Below, one piece after another: positions 25,162 through 33,672 of a DNA stretch of 64,000 nt. The notes under the pieces were generated by a model. It was not told where the DNA came from. It saw only the letters and a list, made by a program, of their open reading frames with translations, and did not search any database. The translations under genes and the position numbers were made by a program. This DNA is from Acidithiobacillus sp. YTS05 (GTDB taxonomy: Bacteria > Pseudomonadota > Gammaproteobacteria > Acidithiobacillales > Acidithiobacillaceae). Position 1 is the stretch's first letter. Every line of letters starts with the position of its first letter. The stretch spans positions 1,860,001 to 1,924,000 of the forward strand of contig NZ_CP094359.1 in assembly GCF_024396695.1 (NCBI RefSeq), in the 5' to 3' direction.

Positions 25162-26004
25162 CTATGTCAAGGACGATTCCAGGGCAGACAGTTTTTTGGT
25201 TGCCCAGGACTCCGGCAGATACAGTAGGGTGCCGACCTGTTTGAGCCCGTCCCAGCGGCTCCCGGGCGTCTGTTGGGCCCAGTATAGCTCAATACTATCC
25301 CGGAGGGTGTCGGGCCAGTCTTCCGCGTGAGCCACCTGTAATAGGCGATGCGTCAGAAGTGCGCCCAGGTGATCATCAGCGAAATACAGACCCAGGGTGC
25401 CAAGATACTCGCCCTCCGCAATCTGGTAACCGCCAGGCCGGCAGGCAATCTCCAGAGGTCCGCGAATAAACTCACAGAGTGCTTCAAAATCCCGACGCTT
25501 GCGCGCATGGGCCTCGACTTCGATCCAGTCCATACCCCCAGATAAAGAGCCAGGAAGATCAAAAACTGCCCCGTCTGGAATCTTCCCAGCAATCTCAATC
25601 TGTGGCGTTCGCCGGGTCAGAATCTCATATTCCGTCCAGACCCGCCCCCCTTCCAGCATTCGTTGAAGGATAATATTGTTGGCAAGACTGCGGTGCCGTA
25701 CATTGCCTAAGCGAAAGTCGAGCCCCGACTTTGCCGGGACGGTAGGCCGGAAGCTTTTTAGGTAACCCACTCCGGCAGGACGCAGCACATAAGCCGACCC
25801 GCCGCCGTCGATGACCCAACGCAGCAACAGGCCTTTTTCCTGGGCTTTGCCAAGCAGCCGCTGGCCAAGCTTTTCTCTGGTCGCTGCGGTACTACTCCCC
25901 GGCCAAAGGATGCGGGTGATCTGGTCGCGGGTCAGCCAGCCAAAGCGGCTGACCGCTTCGAGGCCGTCGAGAAGGTTGGCTTGGTGTTGCGCATGGGTAT
26001 CCAT
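25162..26004 (-). CDS. Replication-relaxation-like mobile-element protein
   Basis: 280 residues from ATG 26004; an upstream start at 26061 is possible. The N-terminal winged helix reads FGWLTRDQITRILWPG then REKLGQRLLGKAQEKGLLLR, followed by a strand with AYVLRPAGVGYL, the layout of the replication-relaxation family of plasmids and integrative elements. The second half has IPDGAVFDLPG and MDWIEVEAHARKR, reminiscent of the degenerate nuclease-like domain (PD...EVE) seen in that family. Members are thought to act in replication or transfer of the element. GC content is similar to the chromosome, unlike the two genes downstream, so the island may be composite. Confidence 0.55.
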   Translation of the reverse strand: MDTHAQHQANLLDGLEAVSRFGWLTRDQITRILWPGSSTAATREKLGQRLLGKAQEKGLLLRWVIDGGGSAYVLRPAGVGYLKSFRPTVPAKSGLDFRLGNVRHRSLANNIILQRMLEGGRVWTEYEILTRRTPQIEIAGKIPDGAVFDLPGSLSGGMDWIEVEAHARKRRDFEALCEFIRGPLEIACRPGGYQIAEGEYLGTLGLYFADDHLGALLTHRLLQVAHAEDWPDTLRDSIELYWAQQTPGSRWDGLKQVGTLLYLPESWATKKLSALESSLT

Positions 26005-26048
26005 GCCCAATATAGCAACCCCTTCGTCGCTCCTGGCCGATAGATCGG

Positions 26049-26119
26049 CAGTGCCCCCCAACCCTGCCCTTGTGTCCGTGGGGAGGCACTGTACCGACCC
26101 TCAACTTTTGAGGGGTCGG
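26049..26119. repeat. Two adjacent strong hairpins
   Basis: First hairpin 26049-26091: CAGTGCC plus CCCCA pair with TGGGG, a bulged A, and GGCACTG around an 18-base loop. Second 26094-26119: CCGACCCTCA pairs with TGAGGGGTCGG (one bulge) around five bases. They lie between the truncated integrase and the replication-relaxation-like gene. They could end the integrase transcript or form a replication, transfer or recombination signal of the island. Confidence 0.5.
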
Positions 26120-26139
26120 GGCGCCGCTGCGCCCTCCCC

Positions 26140-27273
26140 TCAGATGCGGGCATGGTAGCCCCCTCCCCCGGCACTCGTGGTGATGCCGAAGAGGCCTTGC
26201 GGGGAGAAGATCCGGGCCAGTTCCGCTTGGGTGAACGATCGGCGCTGGGATTCAGGGGCCAAACCTTCCTTGGCCGCAAAGCGTTTGTAGTCGAATCCTG
26301 AAAATGGGTTTTTCTCCAGCAATTCGTCCTTGACGGCAATGGAGAATACGGCGCCGACGAGCGTTCCCTTCTTTTCGAGGGTCTTGGCACTGTTGCCCCG
26401 CTGATCCCGTTCGTGGCGTAGCCAGTCGGTGACCTGGGCGCGGGTCAGGGTGGCGGGGGTGGCTTTCGGGAGATAGATGGACAACGCCTGCACCAGGCGC
26501 TGCATCTCGAAGTCGGTGCGGGGCTTGCGCGGGCAATCCTGGCGCCAGTGGTCGAGCAGTTCCTGCCAGCTGAGGCCCGAATTACGAGTGGTGGCGGGGT
26601 TGGTAGGGGCGGCAGGCTCCCAGACGGCCGGCAAGGGAATATCCTCGGGGGTCAGCTTGGGTTGCACCAGCCGGCCGGCTTGCCGCTGGGCCAGGATGTC
26701 GTAGCCTTCTTGAAACGCGGGGAGCACGTCTAAAACCAGTTGGCGCTCTTCTGCCGCACTGACAGCCAGTTGATATCTCTTGCCCACCAACAGCCCGCGA
26801 ATGACGGGTAGGAAAGGCTCGGGCTGCCCTCTTGCCAAGGCTTGGGCGATCTTGGCCTGCACCTCCTGGATATTCTCCTGGAGTTCCTGGTATTCCTCCT
26901 CGTCGATTCCCTCCCGGCGCCAGGCAAGGTCGGCTTCGAGGCTGGAAAGCCACAAGGCCCGCAGACCGGAGACCAGTGCCGGGGTGACTTGGGTGATGGG
27001 TTTGAGGGGATGATGGGGGGCTTGGGAAGCATAGCGCTGAAAGGCTTCGGCGTAGTCCTCTTGCTGGTCGATCTGCTGGCGCAGGCTGTGGAATTGCTGA
27101 TCCACCTGCAGGGCCAGCAGGCGCCCCTGACTGACCGCCTGGCGATAGTCTTTACCGAGGGAACGCTTGATCTCGCGCTTGCCGACAGCGGCCCGTAACG
27201 GCTCGGGGACGACGATGCGAAAAACGTATCCGTGGGGGATCTTGTAACAGTTGCTGGGCAGGGCGGGCATCAC
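26140..27273 (-). pseudogene. Tyrosine-type integrase lacking the catalytic domain
   Basis: 377 residues. The N-terminal arm-type/DUF6538-like domain (YKIPHGYVFRIVVPEPLR, residues 10-60) and the core-binding SAM-like domain (LSWQELLDHWRQDC, then LTRAQVTDWLRHERDQRGNS) are present, as is the linker that normally enters the catalytic domain (RRSFTQAELARIFSP, about residue 348). The frame then runs into unrelated Gly-rich residues and stops, so the Arg...His-x-x-Arg...Tyr catalytic part (about 150-170 residues) is missing. It is adjacent to tRNA-Ser, as expected for an integrase that used this tRNA, but should be inactive. A functional copy elsewhere would be needed to move the island. Confidence 0.8.
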
Positions 27274-27372
27274 CTTCTCCTCGTCCCGCTCGCTCCGCTT
27301 TGTACTAGCTTTTTGTACTAAAATCGTTCCTGAATGCCTTGATATTATTGATATTCAGAACATTAGCACAAA

Positions 27373-27464
<92 letters not shown>

Positions 27465-27510
27465 GTAGGGGCGGGAGTGTAGCCTAGTTGCGCGATGCAA
27501 GCAATCGAGG

Positions 27511-27861
27511 TTAGAAGGCCAGGATCTCGCGCTTCTGTCCCTTGGGCAGGCTGGCAATGATGCTTTGGATACGGGTCAGGATTCCAGAACGATCGTTGGT
27601 GAAACGAATGCCGATGGCTGGCGGATGACCTTCACGGTTTTCCTTGGGCATGATCCAGATCACCTTACCTTGCAGCGGGGTACGCTGGCCATTGTCGGGC
27701 AACGTGATCATCAATAGCACGTCGGTCCCCATGGGCAGCAGGTTCGGGGTTTCGATCAGTATTCCTCCACCTCGTACCTGCGGCAAAAAATAGCGCTGCA
27801 CCGACTCGGCATCGCGCAGTACCACCGAAAGCGCACGGGCACTGGAATCCAATGTACTCAT
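27511..27861 (-). CDS. pilZ: PilZ-domain protein, type IV pilus biogenesis
   Basis: 116 residues from the ATG at 27861, which overlaps the holB stop (ATGA). It has a PilZ-type beta-barrel (FLPQVRGGGILIETPNLLP, then VIWIMPKENREGHPPAIGIR). The Arg-x3-Arg and (D/N)-x-S-x2-G residues that bind cyclic di-GMP are not clearly present, as in the original Pseudomonas PilZ, which acts in pilus assembly without binding the nucleotide. The holB-pilZ order is also as in Pseudomonas. It closes the long minus-strand cluster that starts at yceD. No pilus genes are next to it. Confidence 0.82.
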   Translation of the reverse strand: MSTLDSSARALSVVLRDAESVQRYFLPQVRGGGILIETPNLLPMGTDVLLMITLPDNGQRTPLQGKVIWIMPKENREGHPPAIGIRFTNDRSGILTRIQSIIASLPKGQKREILAF

Positions 27862-28823
27862 TCTTCTCTTTCTCCCCAAAACCAGCACCAGAGCAGGCGC
27901 TCCAGACGCATGGGTATCTGTAGATTCTGGCGCAGATCAACAGCGAGACGCAACCAAGCCTGGCACTCTTTCCATAACTGCGTTGGCGACCGACTCGCGG
28001 CCCGCGTCGAAAGCGCTTGCGCCCACAAAGGGGCTTCCAGACCGTGTTGTAGTCGAAAAATTTGCGTATACAAGCCCAACATCAACTCTCGCAGCAACAA
28101 GACGCGTTCTTCCTCCTTGCTCCACTGCCCCACCAGCCGCCATAACAACTCGAGTCGCGGTGTTTTGCTGAGCAATTGCGTCTGCGCCTCCTGCAGCTCT
28201 GGCCAGACGCCGCTGTTGACGAGTTCCAGAGCACGCGCTGGGCGATCGGCATAGCGCTGGGCAAGGTTGTCCACATCAGCAGCATCGACTCCCTGTGCGC
28301 GAAGATAACGGGCACAGGCGTCAACTTCATGCGGAGGTGACTCGAGGCGCTGGCAGCGCGAACGAATGGTCGGCAAAAGTCGCACAGGTGCAGCGCTCAG
28401 CAACAGTATGCGGGCACGTAGCGGGGGTTCTTCCAGACCCTTGAGCAGTGCATTGGCTGCTGCCATGCTCATCTGTTCTGCAGTGATGATCCGCAGCACC
28501 CGTAAGGGACCAGACTGCGGGGTGTAAGCCAGGACGTCCAACGCTTCGCGTATTTGCTCGATGCCCAGAGTCTTGCCATTACTTGCCTGCAGATTCAGGT
28601 AGTCTGGATGATTTCCCGCATCCAGCAACTGACAGGAAGGGCAACTACCGCAGGCCTCCTCAGCAGCCCGATGACAAAGCCAGAGGCGCACGAGTCGTTC
28701 CGACCACGCAGCCGCGAGGCTATCCGCCGCCGCCTCGAGCAGCAGCGACTGCGGAAGCGCCCGAGCACGATCCGAGCCCAGCCAGGCCGGTGCGCTAAAA
28801 TAGGAGATCGCTGCGTTATCCAT
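27858..28823 (-). CDS. holB: DNA polymerase III delta' subunit
   Basis: 321 residues. It is part of the clamp-loader complex that places the beta clamp on DNA. The zinc-module cysteines appear in ACGSCPSCQLL (about residues 57-67), sensor-type motifs in RIITAEQMSMAAANALLKGL and LLSAAPVRLLPTIRSRC (SRC motif), and the N-terminal P-loop is degenerate, as normal for delta'. The start ATG 28823 lies eight bases inside the tmk end; a 70-codon extension upstream runs through tmk and is rejected. Position between tmk and pilZ matches the conserved order in gamma-proteobacteria. Confidence 0.9.
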   Translation of the reverse strand: MDNAAISYFSAPAWLGSDRARALPQSLLLEAAADSLAAAWSERLVRLWLCHRAAEEACGSCPSCQLLDAGNHPDYLNLQASNGKTLGIEQIREALDVLAYTPQSGPLRVLRIITAEQMSMAAANALLKGLEEPPLRARILLLSAAPVRLLPTIRSRCQRLESPPHEVDACARYLRAQGVDAADVDNLAQRYADRPARALELVNSGVWPELQEAQTQLLSKTPRLELLWRLVGQWSKEEERVLLLRELMLGLYTQIFRLQHGLEAPLWAQALSTRAASRSPTQLWKECQAWLRLAVDLRQNLQIPMRLERLLWCWFWGEREE

Positions 28824-29460
28824 GATGCGATTGGCGTGGGGGTATCCGCGCCAGCAAAGCCTCCCGTAGCTGCTCCTGGACCTGTGCCAGGGGCTGACTG
28901 GCGTCGATGCGGTAAAAACGCTTTGGCATCTCCATGGCCCGCTGCGCAAAAGCGGCTTGCGCCCGGCGGAAGAAGTCGATGCTCTCTCGTTCCATGCGAT
29001 CGGGCCGACGATCGCGAATGCGCTCAGCGGCAACCTGGGGATCGATATCGAGCCAGAACGTCAGATCTGGCTGACGCAAAATACCGGCCCAGCGCGAAAG
29101 CTCCTCGATACGCGCAAGGGCTACCCCACGCCCGCCACCCTGATAGGCAACAGTCGAATCCTCGTAACGATCACAGAGCAGGACCTTGCCCGCCGCCAGC
29201 GCCGGCAGGATACGACTGCGCAGGTGATCCCGCCGTCCGGCATAGAGCAGCAGCAGCTCCTCTTCCACATCCAGTTGCAGGTCAGGATTGAGAAAGATGG
29301 CGCGCAGGGCTTCACCCAGTGGCCCACCACCCGGTTCACGACTGCGCTCCACGGTGTAGCCGAGTGCCTCGATCTGCTCGGCAAGGAAAGGCAGGACGGT
29401 ACTCTTGCCAGCCCCTTCTATCCCTTCGAGAGTGATGAAAAATCCCGATTCCTTAGTCAT
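28816..29460 (-). CDS. tmk: Thymidylate kinase
   Basis: 214 residues. It phosphorylates dTMP to dTDP. P-loop GIEGAGKST (about residues 12-20), the DR-motif CDRYEDSTVAYQG (about 95-107), and the lid region DRRPDRMERESIDFF (about 145-160) are all visible. The start ATG 29460 overlaps the mltG stop by eight bases; a long upstream in-frame extension lies in mltG and is rejected. Length is normal (E. coli 213). Cytoplasmic, cotranscribed with mltG and holB. Confidence 0.95.
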   Translation of the reverse strand: MTKESGFFITLEGIEGAGKSTVLPFLAEQIEALGYTVERSREPGGGPLGEALRAIFLNPDLQLDVEEELLLLYAGRRDHLRSRILPALAAGKVLLCDRYEDSTVAYQGGGRGVALARIEELSRWAGILRQPDLTFWLDIDPQVAAERIRDRRPDRMERESIDFFRRAQAAFAQRAMEMPKRFYRIDASQPLAQVQEQLREALLARIPPRQSHHG

Positions 29461-30460
29461 TTTTGACACCCGCCTGAAGGTAGCGTCGGATCTGCTGCTG
29501 ATGTTCCGCAAACCCTGCTGAGTAGTGATATTCGTTGCCCTTGGCGATGAAGTAAAGGTCATCGCCAACCGCCGGGTGCAGAACCGCCGCCAGGGCCTGC
29601 TGCGACGGCATGGCGATCGGAGTTGGCGGCAGGCCACTATGCAGATAGGTATTATACGGACTTTGCACCTGCATCTGCGCCGGCTGGAGATGACCATCAT
29701 AGGCCTTGCCCAGCGCATAGATTACCGTGGGGTCGGATTGCAGCGGCATTCCTATCCGCAAGCGGTTGAGAAAGACGGCGGCAATGCGTTGTTGCTGCGC
29801 CAACGGCGCACCTTCACGTTGCACAATGGAGGCCAGAATCAGCGCCTGATAGGGGCCGTGCAGTGGCAGATTGGGCGCACGCTCCGCCCACGACTGCCGC
29901 AGGGTCTGCTGCATGGCCTGGGCGGCCTGGCGCAGCAGAGTCAGGGCCGGTTCACCGGGCACGTAGCGATAACTCTGCGGCAGCAGGCAACCCTCGGCAT
30001 TCTGTCGTGTGGCTGCCATCGGTCCCAGCAATCTGGGCAATTGTGCTGCCTTGGGGATCCCCTTGGCGTCCAGATAGGGGGCGTGCTCCAGTTGTTGCAG
30101 CACCTGCGGCAGATTCATTCCGGGTACGATGGTAAACAGCAGCGGCCGCGAGCGCCCAGCCCGCAAGGTCTCGAGCACTTCTGCCATACTCACCCGTCCG
30201 CGAAACCTATAGAGGCCGGCGTGTAGAGGCGGGCGCCCCTCCACCTGCCAGAGGAGTCGGAACAGCATGGGGTTCGGCAACAAACCCTTTCTGTGCAGCT
30301 CCCGAATACTCGCATCAACGCTGGCTCCCAAGCGGATGGGTACCTCCGTCCCCGGTGCTGGCAACGCAAAGGGGCGGTAGAGGCCCCATAGTGCCCAGCC
30401 GAGCAGCGCGAAAATCGTGAAGAGGAGAAGCAGGGCCAGGCGTGGCAACCAGGATCTCAC
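29453..30460 (-). CDS. mltG: Endolytic murein transglycosylase MltG
   Basis: 335 residues. An N-terminal membrane helix (about 7-28) anchors a periplasmic LysM-like and YceG/MltG domain. Family motifs are LILASIVQREGAP (catalytic Glu, about residue 217), VFLNRLRIGMPLQSDPTVIYALG and SPYNTYLHSGLPPTPIAMPS. It cuts nascent glycan strands to release them from peptidoglycan synthases. The GTG start has GGAGG five bases upstream and overlaps the pabC stop (GTGA). pabC-mltG-tmk-holB is the classical gene order. Confidence 0.95.
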   Translation of the reverse strand: MRSWLPRLALLLLFTIFALLGWALWGLYRPFALPAPGTEVPIRLGASVDASIRELHRKGLLPNPMLFRLLWQVEGRPPLHAGLYRFRGRVSMAEVLETLRAGRSRPLLFTIVPGMNLPQVLQQLEHAPYLDAKGIPKAAQLPRLLGPMAATRQNAEGCLLPQSYRYVPGEPALTLLRQAAQAMQQTLRQSWAERAPNLPLHGPYQALILASIVQREGAPLAQQQRIAAVFLNRLRIGMPLQSDPTVIYALGKAYDGHLQPAQMQVQSPYNTYLHSGLPPTPIAMPSQQALAAVLHPAVGDDLYFIAKGNEYHYSAGFAEHQQQIRRYLQAGVKND

Positions 30461-31320
30461 GTTGCCTCCGGGAATAATCCCAGCTCACGGTGCCAAGCCG
30501 CCAGACGCTGCGCCAAGCTACCCGCAGCGCCGGGGAGACTGCGATCTTGCCATCTTTGCACCGGCCAGAACCCAATCAGACTGTTACAAAAGAGGATTTC
30601 TTCTGCCTCTGCCAGCGCAGTTGGCGTTTCTCTTACGGTCTGTACGGCAAGTCCCCAGCCTTCCGCCTGGCGTAGAATTGCATCCCGTTGAATTCCACGG
30701 ATTCCGCCATCGTGCAGATCCGGGGTATAAAGCGTGTCCCCGCGACGCCAGAGGACGTTGCTTTGGATACCCTCGCGCAGGTATCCCTGTTGGTCGCAGA
30801 GTAGCGCCTCTTGCCAGCCCTCGGGCAAAGCGCGCCGTGCCATGATTTGATTGAGACGATTCAGAGACTTGAGCGCCAAGTAGGGCGCACCGCATTGCAG
30901 GGGGACCGTGGACAAACCCGCGCAGATGCCCTCCTGCCAATAGGTTTTGGATCGAGTGGGCCAATCCTGCAGAAGGAAAACGATCTGTCCAGTGCTCTCC
31001 CGCGGGGTGGCGTAGCCTTGGCCATCCCGGCGGAACAACAGGATCTTCAGTACCAGACGCCGAGATGTCGCAATAAGAGGGGACCCCTCCAGCAGTTCCT
31101 GCCAATGGGCCAGCAGTGTGGCAACGTCCGGGACGGCAATTCCCAAAACCGCGGCACCCTGGCTCAGCCGATGCAGGTGCTGCTGCCAAAATAAAGGTTG
31201 CGAGGAAATGACGGCGATGGTCTCGAAGAGTCCATCGCCATACTGTAGGGCACGTGCGAAGGGGAGCGAGTACGCAGGGTCCTGGAAGACGCCATCGACA
31301 CTGCAGGCGAGGACCGTCAC
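30457..31320 (-). CDS. pabC: Aminodeoxychorismate lyase (PLP class IV)
   Basis: 287 residues. It releases pyruvate from 4-amino-4-deoxychorismate to give p-aminobenzoate for folate. The fold-type IV features are RALQYGDGLFETIAV near the N-terminus, the PLP lysine in YLALKSLNRLNQIMA (about residue 147), EALLCDQQGYLREGIQSNV and the phosphate-binding DGGIRGIQRDAIL. It starts with GTG six bases after fabF and is coupled to mltG. The location in the fatty-acid cluster is the usual one in proteobacteria. Confidence 0.9.
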   Translation of the reverse strand: MTVLACSVDGVFQDPAYSLPFARALQYGDGLFETIAVISSQPLFWQQHLHRLSQGAAVLGIAVPDVATLLAHWQELLEGSPLIATSRRLVLKILLFRRDGQGYATPRESTGQIVFLLQDWPTRSKTYWQEGICAGLSTVPLQCGAPYLALKSLNRLNQIMARRALPEGWQEALLCDQQGYLREGIQSNVLWRRGDTLYTPDLHDGGIRGIQRDAILRQAEGWGLAVQTVRETPTALAEAEEILFCNSLIGFWPVQRWQDRSLPGAAGSLAQRLAAWHRELGLFPEAT

Positions 31321-31326
31321 AGGTCC

Positions 31327-32577
31327 TCAGTCGTGGAACTTGCGGAATACGAGAGTGCTGTTGGTACCACCAAAACCGAAGGAATTACTCAACGCAACCT
31401 CGATAGACTGCTGCCGGGCCACGTTAGCGACATAATCCAGATCACAGCCCGCGCTCGGCTGTTCCAGATTGATGGTGGGCGGCAGGATACCGTTGTGGAT
31501 CGCCAGCGTGGTAAAGACCGCTTCAATTCCACCGGCGGCGCCGAGAAGGTGCCCAGTCATGGACTTGGTCGAACTCATCGCGAGCCTCTTGGAGTGCTCG
31601 CCAAATACCGCTTTGACCGCTTCGGTTTCGGCCAGATCACCCAGCGGCGTCGAAGTACCATGAGCATTGATGTAGTCCACGGCATCCGCTGGCAGGCCTG
31701 CATTGCGTAGGGCTACCTGCATGCAGCGCGCAGCTCCCTCGCCCCCACTGGCGGGTTGCGTCATGTGATAGGCATCAGCACTCATCCCGTAGCCCACCAC
31801 CTCGGCATAGATTTTCGCGCCACGGCGTTGTGCGAACTCGAGTTCTTCCAGAACCAGAATGCCGGCACCCTCAGCCAAGACAAAGCCGTCACGCCCCTCG
31901 TCCCAAGGGCGACTCGCCTTCTCCGGAGCATCATTTCGGGTCGACAACGCCCGGGCAGCAGAAAATCCTCCCAATCCGAGAGGACTGATGGCAGCCTCCG
32001 CACCACCAGCGATCATCACATCGGCATCACCGTACTCGATGAGCCGTGCCGCGTCACCGATGGAGTGCGTTGCAGTCGAGCAGGCAGTCGCCATGGCAAT
32101 GTTCGGGCCCTTCGCCCCATACAGTATCGATACATGACCAGACACCATGTTGACGATACAGCGCGGGATGAAGAATGGGGAAATGCGCCGTGGCCCATTC
32201 TCGGTCACCACGGAATGCTCGGACTCGATGCCTGGCAGGCCACCAATACCACTGCCAATGGAAACACCGACGCGTTCGGCAATTTCCGGAGTAATCTTGA
32301 GCCCCGAGTCTTCCATTGCCTCCATGCTGGCGGCGAGGCCGTAATGGATGAACAACTCCATTTTGCGGGCTTCTTTGACGGGCAAATACTGGCCGACATC
32401 GAAGCCTTTCACTTCACCGGCGATCTGCGAGGCATAGGCCTCCGGATCGATGCGCGTGACCCGGGCAATGCCACTGCGGCCGTGGACGATGCTGTCCCAA
32501 GAGGCGGCCAGACCAATCCCGACCGGAGAAACGATCCCCAAACCGGTAACCACGACACGTCTTTTCAACGCAGGCAC
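31327..32577 (-). CDS. fabF: 3-oxoacyl-ACP synthase II
   Basis: 416 residues. It elongates acyl-ACP with malonyl-ACP in the cytoplasm. The Cys-His-His triad is visible: ATACSTATHSIG (Cys about 167), VDYINAHGTSTPLGD (His about 305) and SMTGHLLGAAGG (His about 342), with the C-terminal NSFGFGGTNSTLVF. The GTG start is in a normal place for the family (KRRVVVTGLG follows at once). acpP precedes by 24 bases. Length matches E. coli FabF (413). Confidence 0.96.
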   Translation of the reverse strand: MPALKRRVVVTGLGIVSPVGIGLAASWDSIVHGRSGIARVTRIDPEAYASQIAGEVKGFDVGQYLPVKEARKMELFIHYGLAASMEAMEDSGLKITPEIAERVGVSIGSGIGGLPGIESEHSVVTENGPRRISPFFIPRCIVNMVSGHVSILYGAKGPNIAMATACSTATHSIGDAARLIEYGDADVMIAGGAEAAISPLGLGGFSAARALSTRNDAPEKASRPWDEGRDGFVLAEGAGILVLEELEFAQRRGAKIYAEVVGYGMSADAYHMTQPASGGEGAARCMQVALRNAGLPADAVDYINAHGTSTPLGDLAETEAVKAVFGEHSKRLAMSSTKSMTGHLLGAAGGIEAVFTTLAIHNGILPPTINLEQPSAGCDLDYVANVARQQSIEVALSNSFGFGGTNSTLVFRKFHD

Positions 32578-32601
32578 TCCAAACCGAACGGAGAAATGAT
32601 C

Positions 32602-32850
32602 TCAGGCATCCTGCTTGGGCAGATGCGCGCTGACGTAGTCGATGGCCTGCTGCACCGTAGAAATCTTTTCGGCCTCTTCGTCGGGAATTTCGCAGTCGAA
32701 TTCTTCCTCGAGGGCCATCACCAACTCGACGTTGTCGAGGGAATCGGCACCCAGATCGTCAGCGAAGGACGCTTCGTTGGTGACCTCATCTTCATTCACA
32801 CCCAGTTGCTCGACGACCACTTTCTTTACACGTGCTGCGATATCATCCAT
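32602..32850 (-). CDS. acpP: Acyl carrier protein
   Basis: 82 residues, strongly acidic. The phosphopantetheine attachment Ser is in [19 protein letters not shown] (Ser about 38), the universally conserved DSL motif. It carries growing acyl chains for the Fab enzymes encoded around it and for PlsX and lipid A synthesis. The gap of 81 bases to fabG is the longest within the cluster and may hold an additional promoter for this highly expressed gene. Confidence 0.97.
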   Translation of the reverse strand: MDDIAARVKKVVVEQLGVNEDEVTNEASFADDLGADSLDNVELVMALEEEFDCEIPDEEAEKISTVQQAIDYVSAHLPKQDA

Positions 32851-32931
32851 GGGAGAAACTCCTCAGTTGGTAAAAATTATTTTCGGCGGAATTGGACCAC
32901 AGCTGGCGCGGTCCTGTAAAGGAAAAAGGCA

Positions 32932-33672
32932 TCATCCCATCCACAAACCGCCATTCACCTGCAGGGTTTCACCGGTGATATAGCTAGCTTGCGCAGAGGC
33001 CAGGAAGGCGACGGCGGCGGCCACATCCTGCCCACTACCCAGGCGACCAGCGGGAATCTGCTGTAATAAATGCTCACGCTGTGCCTCGTTCAGGGCGGCG
33101 GTCATATCGGTGGCGATGAAACCTGGGGCGACACAATTGACGGTGACTCCGCGCGCCGCGACCTCGCGCGCCAGGGCGCGGCTGAAGCCCATGACCCCCG
33201 CCTTGGCAGCGGCGTAATTGCTCTGCCCAGCGTTCCCCATCATCCCCACCACCGAGGTGATACTGATGATGCGCCCAAATTGCGCCTTGATCATGTCGCG
33301 CACACAGAGCCGACTGAGGCGGTAGACTGCGCGCAGATTGGTCTGCAGCACCCGGTCCCAGTCCTCGTCCTTCATACGCAAGAGCAACTGATCGCGGGTG
33401 ATCCCGGCATTGTTCACGAGGACGCTGGGGGCCCCCAGCTCGGCCCGGATCTGCGCCAACGTGGCATCCATGGCGGCGTCATCGGTCACATCGAGAACAT
33501 AGCCGCGCCCCCGCTCCCCCAGTTTTTCACAGAGGGCCTCTGCCCCTGCGGCACTGGTCGCGGTGGCGGCAACCTGGGCACCGAGGCTGCGGAATTCTTC
33601 GACCAGCGCGGCGCCAATGCCCCGGCTGCCGCCGGTAATCAGTACCACCTGCCCGTCCAGCGCATGGCTCAT
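32932..33672 (-). CDS. fabG: 3-oxoacyl-ACP reductase
   Basis: 246 residues, an NADPH-dependent short-chain dehydrogenase. The cofactor motif is VLITGGSRGIGAA (residues 10-22), NNAG is present at about 88-91, and the catalytic Ser-Tyr-Lys set is in IISITSVVGMMG and QSNYAAAKAGVMG. It reduces 3-oxoacyl-ACP in each elongation round. It overlaps the fabD stop by one base (TGATG). All catalytic residues are present. Confidence 0.96.
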   Translation of the reverse strand: MSHALDGQVVLITGGSRGIGAALVEEFRSLGAQVAATATSAAGAEALCEKLGERGRGYVLDVTDDAAMDATLAQIRAELGAPSVLVNNAGITRDQLLLRMKDEDWDRVLQTNLRAVYRLSRLCVRDMIKAQFGRIISITSVVGMMGNAGQSNYAAAKAGVMGFSRALAREVAARGVTVNCVAPGFIATDMTAALNEAQREHLLQQIPAGRLGSGQDVAAAVAFLASAQASYITGETLQVNGGLWMG

